Assembly (NCBI RefSeq): GCF_917563885.1
Contig: NZ_CAKJTG010000008.1
Span: 146,708 to 210,707 of the forward strand
Origin: Pseudoneobacillus rhizosphaerae
GTDB lineage: Bacteria > Bacillota > Bacilli > Bacillales > Cytobacillaceae
Length of the DNA: 64,000 nt
Reading direction: 5' to 3'
The position numbers and the translations under genes are program-made. Numbering within the stretch: the first letter of the stretch is position 1; each line of letters starts with the position of its first letter. Below are positions 60,141 through 64,000 of the stretch, piece by piece. The notes under the pieces were generated by a model. That model saw only the letters and a list, made by a program, of their open reading frames with translations, was not told the origin of the DNA and ran no database searches.

Positions 60141-61085
60141 ATGGCTTTAAAAAAGGGGTCTTCTTCGATTCAGAAACTGATAGAAGAAAAAAAGAAGAAT
60201 AAGAGTGTTCATTCCATTATTGAAAAGCTAATTCCTACGATTCTATTACTTACAGCTGTTATTTCTGTATTAACTACGTTTGGAATTGTCTTTACACTAA
60301 TTTTTGAAACGTTTACTTTTTTTACTAAGGTTTCATTTATTGAATTTATCACTTCTAAAAAATGGTACCCATTTTCCGAAACCCAAGGGTCGTATGGGAT
60401 ATTACCATTAGTGTCGGGTACATTAAGAGTGACATTAATCGCCATTATTGTGGCCGTACCAATAGGATTAGCATCTGCCATATTTTTGAGTGAGTATGCG
60501 CACGAGAATACAAGAAGAATCATCAAACCGATATTAGAAGTGCTTGCAGGTATCCCAACGATTGTTTACGGCTTTTTCGCTTTAACATTCGTTACACCTA
60601 TTTTAAGAGAATTCATCCCACAGCTTGAAATTTTTAATGCCTTAAGTCCTGGTATTGTGATTGGAATAATGATTACACCTATGATAGCCTCTTTATCTGA
60701 GGATGCGATGTCTTCCGTTCCTAATTCAATGCGTGAAGGGGCCCTTGCATTAGGTTCTACGAAGTTTGAAGTTTCCATGAAGGTTGTTTTACCGGCCGCT
60801 ATTTCAGGAATTGTAGCCTCGATTGTTTTAGCTGTTTCTAGAGCAATAGGAGAGACCATGATTGTGGCTGTAGCAGGTGGGTCAACTCCGACATGGGGAT
60901 GGGATGTAACAGGTTCTATCCAAACAATGACCGCTTATATTGTTCAAGTTAGTACAGGTGATGCAGGGTATGGAACAACTATTTATTACAGTATCTACGC
61001 TGTTGGAATGACGTTGTTTGTATTCACCCTAGTCATGAATCTCCTTGCACAATATATCGCTAAGCGTTTCAGGGAGGTTTATTAA
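60141..61085 (+). CDS. pstC: Phosphate ABC transporter permease PstC
   Basis: Membrane subunit of the high-affinity phosphate importer. ATG 60141 follows AAGGGGG and gives 314 residues; the earlier in-frame ATG at 60081 lies inside the intercistronic hairpin and is rejected. Six transmembrane segments and the permease EAA-type loop (MREGALALGSTKFEVSMKVV) are visible. Its TAA shares a base with the ATG of pstA. Confidence 0.94.
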   Translation: MALKKGSSSIQKLIEEKKKNKSVHSIIEKLIPTILLLTAVISVLTTFGIVFTLIFETFTFFTKVSFIEFITSKKWYPFSETQGSYGILPLVSGTLRVTLIAIIVAVPIGLASAIFLSEYAHENTRRIIKPILEVLAGIPTIVYGFFALTFVTPILREFIPQLEIFNALSPGIVIGIMITPMIASLSEDAMSSVPNSMREGALALGSTKFEVSMKVVLPAAISGIVASIVLAVSRAIGETMIVAVAGGSTPTWGWDVTGSIQTMTAYIVQVSTGDAGYGTTIYYSIYAVGMTLFVFTLVMNLLAQYIAKRFREVY

Positions 61086-61963
61086 TGAAACTTATTGACC
61101 ATTCAAAGGTTGTCAAGAACATGGCTCCAAGGTTGTTATGGAATCAAGTTTTTAAGGTAATATTCTTTATTGCCACCCTATTCGGTTTATTTGTTCTTGG
61201 AATACTACTATATCGGATATTCACTCAAGGATCTGGCTATTTAAGCTTGGATTTCCTTCAAAACTTACCTTCAAGAAAACCAGAACGTGCAGGGATAAAA
61301 ACCGCCTTAATCGGTACTGTGTGGTTAGTAGGTGTAGTAGCACCTGTTTCTTTATTAATTGGAGTAGGGACAGCTCTGTATCTAGAGGAGTATGCGAAGA
61401 AAAGTCGTTTTACAGACTTTATTCAAGTAAATATTTCTAATCTTGCTGGTGTTCCATCGATTGTATTTGGATTACTTGGCTTAACTTTATTTGTTAGGGC
61501 GTTTGCCTTAGGTACAAGTGTACTAGCAGCAGGATTAACTATGAGTTTACTAGTTTTACCTGTCATTATTGTAGCCTCACAAGAAGCAATTAGGGCTGTT
61601 CCAAATGAACTACGTGAAGCATCTTTCGGGATGGGGGCAACTAAATGGCAGACAATCATAAGAGTTGTCTTACCAGCAGCGATTCCCGGAATCTTAACAG
61701 GTGGTATCTTAGCACTATCTCGTGCGATTGGAGAAACCGCACCACTTGTTGTTCTAGGATTGCCATTGTTTATTGCTTTTTTACCTAAAACTGTTTTTGA
61801 TACGTTCACCGTTTTACCAATGCAAATTTATAACTGGACAAGTCGTCCACAAGAAGAATTTCATGCACTTGCTGCGGCAGGCATCATTATCTTATTGGTC
61901 ATGCTAATTATTATGAATTCAATTGCTGTATTAATAAGAAATAAATTTCAAAAACGTTATTAA
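61085..61963 (+). CDS. pstA: Phosphate ABC transporter permease PstA
   Basis: Second membrane subunit, 292 residues, with six transmembrane segments and an EAA loop ([20 protein letters not shown]). It starts at TAATG overlapping pstC, with AGGGAGG inside the pstC end. The close coupling fits a 1:1 heterodimer with PstC. Confidence 0.95.
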   Translation: MKLIDHSKVVKNMAPRLLWNQVFKVIFFIATLFGLFVLGILLYRIFTQGSGYLSLDFLQNLPSRKPERAGIKTALIGTVWLVGVVAPVSLLIGVGTALYLEEYAKKSRFTDFIQVNISNLAGVPSIVFGLLGLTLFVRAFALGTSVLAAGLTMSLLVLPVIIVASQEAIRAVPNELREASFGMGATKWQTIIRVVLPAAIPGILTGGILALSRAIGETAPLVVLGLPLFIAFLPKTVFDTFTVLPMQIYNWTSRPQEEFHALAAAGIIILLVMLIIMNSIAVLIRNKFQKRY

Positions 61964-61992
61964 ACTCTTTATTGAGTGAAGGGGGAAAATTC

Positions 61993-62796
61993 ATGAATAT
62001 CGTTATTGATAAAAATAACAAAACCTTAGAAAATCCAGCAAAGGAAATTGTTTATAAAACAAATGAACTTAATTTATGGTATGGGGAAAATCATGCTCTG
62101 AAAAATATTAATCTAGATATCTATGAAAATGAAGTCACAGCGATTATTGGTCCTTCAGGTTGCGGTAAATCGACTTATATTAAAACCTTAAACCGAATGA
62201 TCGAGCTTATTCCGATTGTAAAAACGTCAGGAGAAATTTCATATCGTGGCCGCAACATCTTTGAAAAATCGTACACAGTTGAAGAATTGCGTACAAAAGT
62301 AGGTATGGTCTTTCAAAAACCAAATCCATTCCCGAAGTCGATCTATGAAAATGTAGCCTATGGGCCAAAAATTCATGGAATTCGTGATAAAAAAGTTCTA
62401 GATGAAGTGGTAGAAAAAAGTTTAAAGGGCGCAGCTATTTGGGATGAGGTAAAAGACCGTTTACACCAAAATGCCTATGGATTATCAGGTGGGCAACAAC
62501 AAAGACTTTGTATTGCTCGTTGTTTAGCGATTGAACCAGATGTCATTTTAATGGATGAACCAACCTCAGCGTTAGACCCAATATCGACTTTAAAGGTGGA
62601 AGAACTGGTTCAAGAATTAAAGAAAAATTTTAGTATCATCATTGTTACTCATAATATGCAACAGGCTGCACGTATTTCAGATAAAACCGCTTTCTTCTTG
62701 AATGGAGAAGTTGTGGAATTTGATCAAACGAATAAAATCTTTTCAACTCCATCCGATAAAAGAACAGAAGATTATATAACTGGAAGATTTGGATAA
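61993..62796 (+). CDS. pstB: Phosphate ABC transporter ATP-binding protein PstB
   Basis: ATPase of the Pst importer. ATG 61993 follows GAAGGGGG and gives 267 residues; the TTG at 61972 is rejected. Walker [11 protein letters not shown], the PstB-typical [19 protein letters not shown], signature [10 protein letters not shown] and Walker [13 protein letters not shown] are present. There is a single pstB here, whereas B. subtilis carries two in tandem. Confidence 0.96.
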   Translation: MNIVIDKNNKTLENPAKEIVYKTNELNLWYGENHALKNINLDIYENEVTAIIGPSGCGKSTYIKTLNRMIELIPIVKTSGEISYRGRNIFEKSYTVEELRTKVGMVFQKPNPFPKSIYENVAYGPKIHGIRDKKVLDEVVEKSLKGAAIWDEVKDRLHQNAYGLSGGQQQRLCIARCLAIEPDVILMDEPTSALDPISTLKVEELVQELKKNFSIIIVTHNMQQAARISDKTAFFLNGEVVEFDQTNKIFSTPSDKRTEDYITGRFG

Positions 62797-62853
62797 GAAT
62801 AATAAACATTATTTTTTTAGGTTATATATCATGATGGAAAGGATGTCCTATAT

Positions 62854-63513
62854 ATGGCAATTAGAGAAAGATTTGATGAGGATTTAAAAGATCTCCAAAA
62901 GAAATTATTAGAGATTGGAAATTTGTCAGTAGAAGCTTTAGATAAATCCTTAGTAGCTTTAGAAACACAAAATGTAGAATTAGCATTAGAGATTATAGAA
63001 GATGATACGAAAGTGAATCTTTTAGAAGAAGAAATAAACGATACGGTTATTCTTTTAATTGCCAAACAACAGCCTGTAGCTATAGATTTACGTAGAGTGA
63101 TTGTGGCAATCAAAATTGCAAACGATATTGAACGTATTGCAGATTTTGCAGTAAATATTGCAAAATCTACCATTCGAATTGGGCAAGATCCTTTAATTAA
63201 GCCAATCGAACATATTAAAAGAATGCATGAGATCAATAAAGTAATGCTTAAGTTATCTTTAGAAGCTTATAACGAAGAAGATATTGCTAAAGCAAAGAAC
63301 GTTGCGGAAATGGATGATGAAGTAGATGAGTTGTACGGAATTATTATCAAAGACTTGCTACTATTAAATCAACAAAATCCAGATAAAATACCACAAATTA
63401 CCCAATTATCATTTGTAAGCAGATATTTGGAAAGAGCGGCAGATCATACAACAAATATTGCCGAAAATATTTTTTATTTAGTAAAAGGTAAGCGGTACGA
63501 TTTGAATACTTGA
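62854..63513 (+). CDS. phoU: Phosphate signalling regulator PhoU
   Basis: Metal-binding helical protein that links the Pst transporter to PhoR and restrains Pho signalling. The 219 residues form two three-helix repeats; VAIKIANDIERIADFAVNIA and SRYLERAADHTTNIAENI carry the E-x3-D-type metal motifs. ATG follows AAAGGATG. As far as I recall, B. subtilis lacks phoU at this locus, while many other Bacillaceae carry it after pstB. Confidence 0.95.
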   Translation: MAIRERFDEDLKDLQKKLLEIGNLSVEALDKSLVALETQNVELALEIIEDDTKVNLLEEEINDTVILLIAKQQPVAIDLRRVIVAIKIANDIERIADFAVNIAKSTIRIGQDPLIKPIEHIKRMHEINKVMLKLSLEAYNEEDIAKAKNVAEMDDEVDELYGIIIKDLLLLNQQNPDKIPQITQLSFVSRYLERAADHTTNIAENIFYLVKGKRYDLNT

Positions 63514-63529
63514 TGAATAGCTTCAATGA

Positions 63530-63560
63530 GGGACGTGATGGTTATCATGTTCCTTTTTTT
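63530..63560 (+). terminator. Terminator of the pst operon
   Basis: Stem GGGACGTGAT / ATCATGTTCC (with G-T pairs) and a GGTT loop, followed by seven T. Confidence 0.9.
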
Positions 63561-63611
63561 TATGTTCATTAATACCTCGGCTTAGGAAATTAAAAATAAA
63601 TTGGATTCAGG

Positions 63612-63715
63612 AAATGTACTATAGAAAGTCTCTATGGGACAAAGCCAGGTTAGAAATCAATCTAAATGTTTAAAAGTCGGTTTCTATCGGACAAAACAAG
63701 GGCAGGTACTAATGA
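63612..63715. repeat. Two diverged 52-bp units preceding the tandem array
   Basis: AAATGT recurs at 63612, 63664 and 63716, and TCTATGGGACAAAGCCAGG (63631) reappears as TCTATCGGACAAAACAAGG (63683), all exactly 52 bases apart. The units 63612-63663 and 63664-63715 match at about 33 of 52 positions by hand count. They differ in sequence and GC content from the array that follows but share its period. Confidence 0.55.
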
Positions 63716-63723
63716 AAATGTCC

Positions 63724-64000
63724 CTCGCGAACGCGCCTCCCGCCCAAATGGTTGTAAAGGTGCACGCGAGAAGTTCTCGCGAACGCGCCTCCCGCCCAAA
63801 TGGTTGTAAAGGTGCACGCGAGAAGTTCTCGCGAACGCGCCTCCCGCCCAAATGGTTGTAAAGGTGCACGCGAGAAGTTCTCGCGAACGCGCCTCCCGCC
63901 CAAATGGTTGTAAAGGTGCACGCGAGAAGTTCTCGCGAACGCGCCTCCCGCCCAAATGGTTGTAAAGGTGCACGCGAGAAGTTCTCGCGAACGCGCCTCC
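63724..64000. repeat. GC-rich 52-bp tandem repeat array, continuing past the right edge
   Basis: Units start at 63724, 63776, 63828, 63880, 63932 and 63984: five full copies and 17 bases of a sixth, identical as far as I can read. Each unit has 31 G/C of 52 bases against an AT-rich genome. It contains TCGCGA, GTGCAC, and, across each junction, the 7-1-7 palindrome GCGAGAA-G-TTCTCGC. Because 52 is not a multiple of 3 and the unit lacks stops, it yields long but meaningless open frames on both strands. The full copy number is unknown. Confidence 0.95.

Noticed and set aside
63634..63973. Overlapping open frames on both strands in the terminal repeat
   Set aside because: They are a by-product of a stop-free 52-base unit read in rotating frames; no ribosome binding site and no plausible protein.
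63724..64000. CRISPR array
   Set aside because: The units are contiguous and identical with no unique spacers, and no cas genes are present.

Overview
The window is one contiguous stretch of a low-GC, spore-forming Bacillaceae chromosome. I infer this from AT-rich coding sequence, strong purine-rich ribosome binding sites, frequent TTG/GTG starts, sporulation genes (gpr, spoIIP, yqfC, yqfD), and gene order that closely follows the Bacillus subtilis comEC-to-pst region. It carries no rRNA, tRNA, prophage, IS element or CRISPR. Every recognised gene except comEC, which is cut by the left edge, looks intact.

Layout: 1-4.0 kb holds comEC (5' end outside), a 44-codon yqzM, holA and rpsT. 4.2-10.2 kb holds gpr, spoIIP, yqxA, lepA and hemW. 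10.2-18.4 kb is the class I heat-shock cluster hrcA-grpE-dnaK-dnaJ with a CIRCE operator, followed by prmA, rsmE and mtaB. 18.5-22.2 kb holds rpsU, yqeY and a sigma-W-type operon yqeZ-floA-yqfB. 22.3-28 kb holds yqfC, yqfD, phoH, pgpH, ybeY and dgkA. 28.3-35.2 kb holds era, yqzL, recO, glyQ-glyS behind a T-box leader, ccpN and yqfL. 35.8-42.7 kb holds dnaG-sigA, an acyl-CoA dehydrogenase, cccA, trmK and yqfO. 42.7-51.7 kb holds ispH, yqfQ, cshB, nfo, yqfT, a zinc transporter pair with zur, yqfW, yqfX and ispG. 51.8-58.9 kb holds yqfZ, yqgB, yqgC, fnr, sodA, yqgE and pbpA. 59.1-63.5 kb is pstS-pstC-pstA-pstB-phoU behind four phased Pho boxes. The last ~400 bases are a GC-rich 52-bp tandem array that runs off the right edge.

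The genes are mostly housekeeping: replication (holA, dnaG), sigma-A, translation (lepA, glyQS, rpsT, rpsU, RNA modification), protein quality control, isoprenoid synthesis (ispG, ispH), envelope stress, phosphate and zinc uptake, oxidative and anaerobic regulation, and sporulation. Several regulons can be read from operators: HrcA/CIRCE, sigma-W, T-box(Gly), Zur, PhoP, and a probable CcpA cre site at an acyl-CoA dehydrogenase.

I found no undescribed multi-gene system. The observations most worth following are non-coding: the 52-bp array at the right edge, a set of four alternating inverted repeats upstream of the glyQS T-box, a degenerate palindromic repeat between dnaK and dnaJ, and a terminator whose 3' arm contains the ribosome binding site of yqfC. 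Compared with remembered B. subtilis order, cdd and yqxD are missing from their usual places, only one pstB is present, and an acyl-CoA dehydrogenase and an fnr gene are additional.
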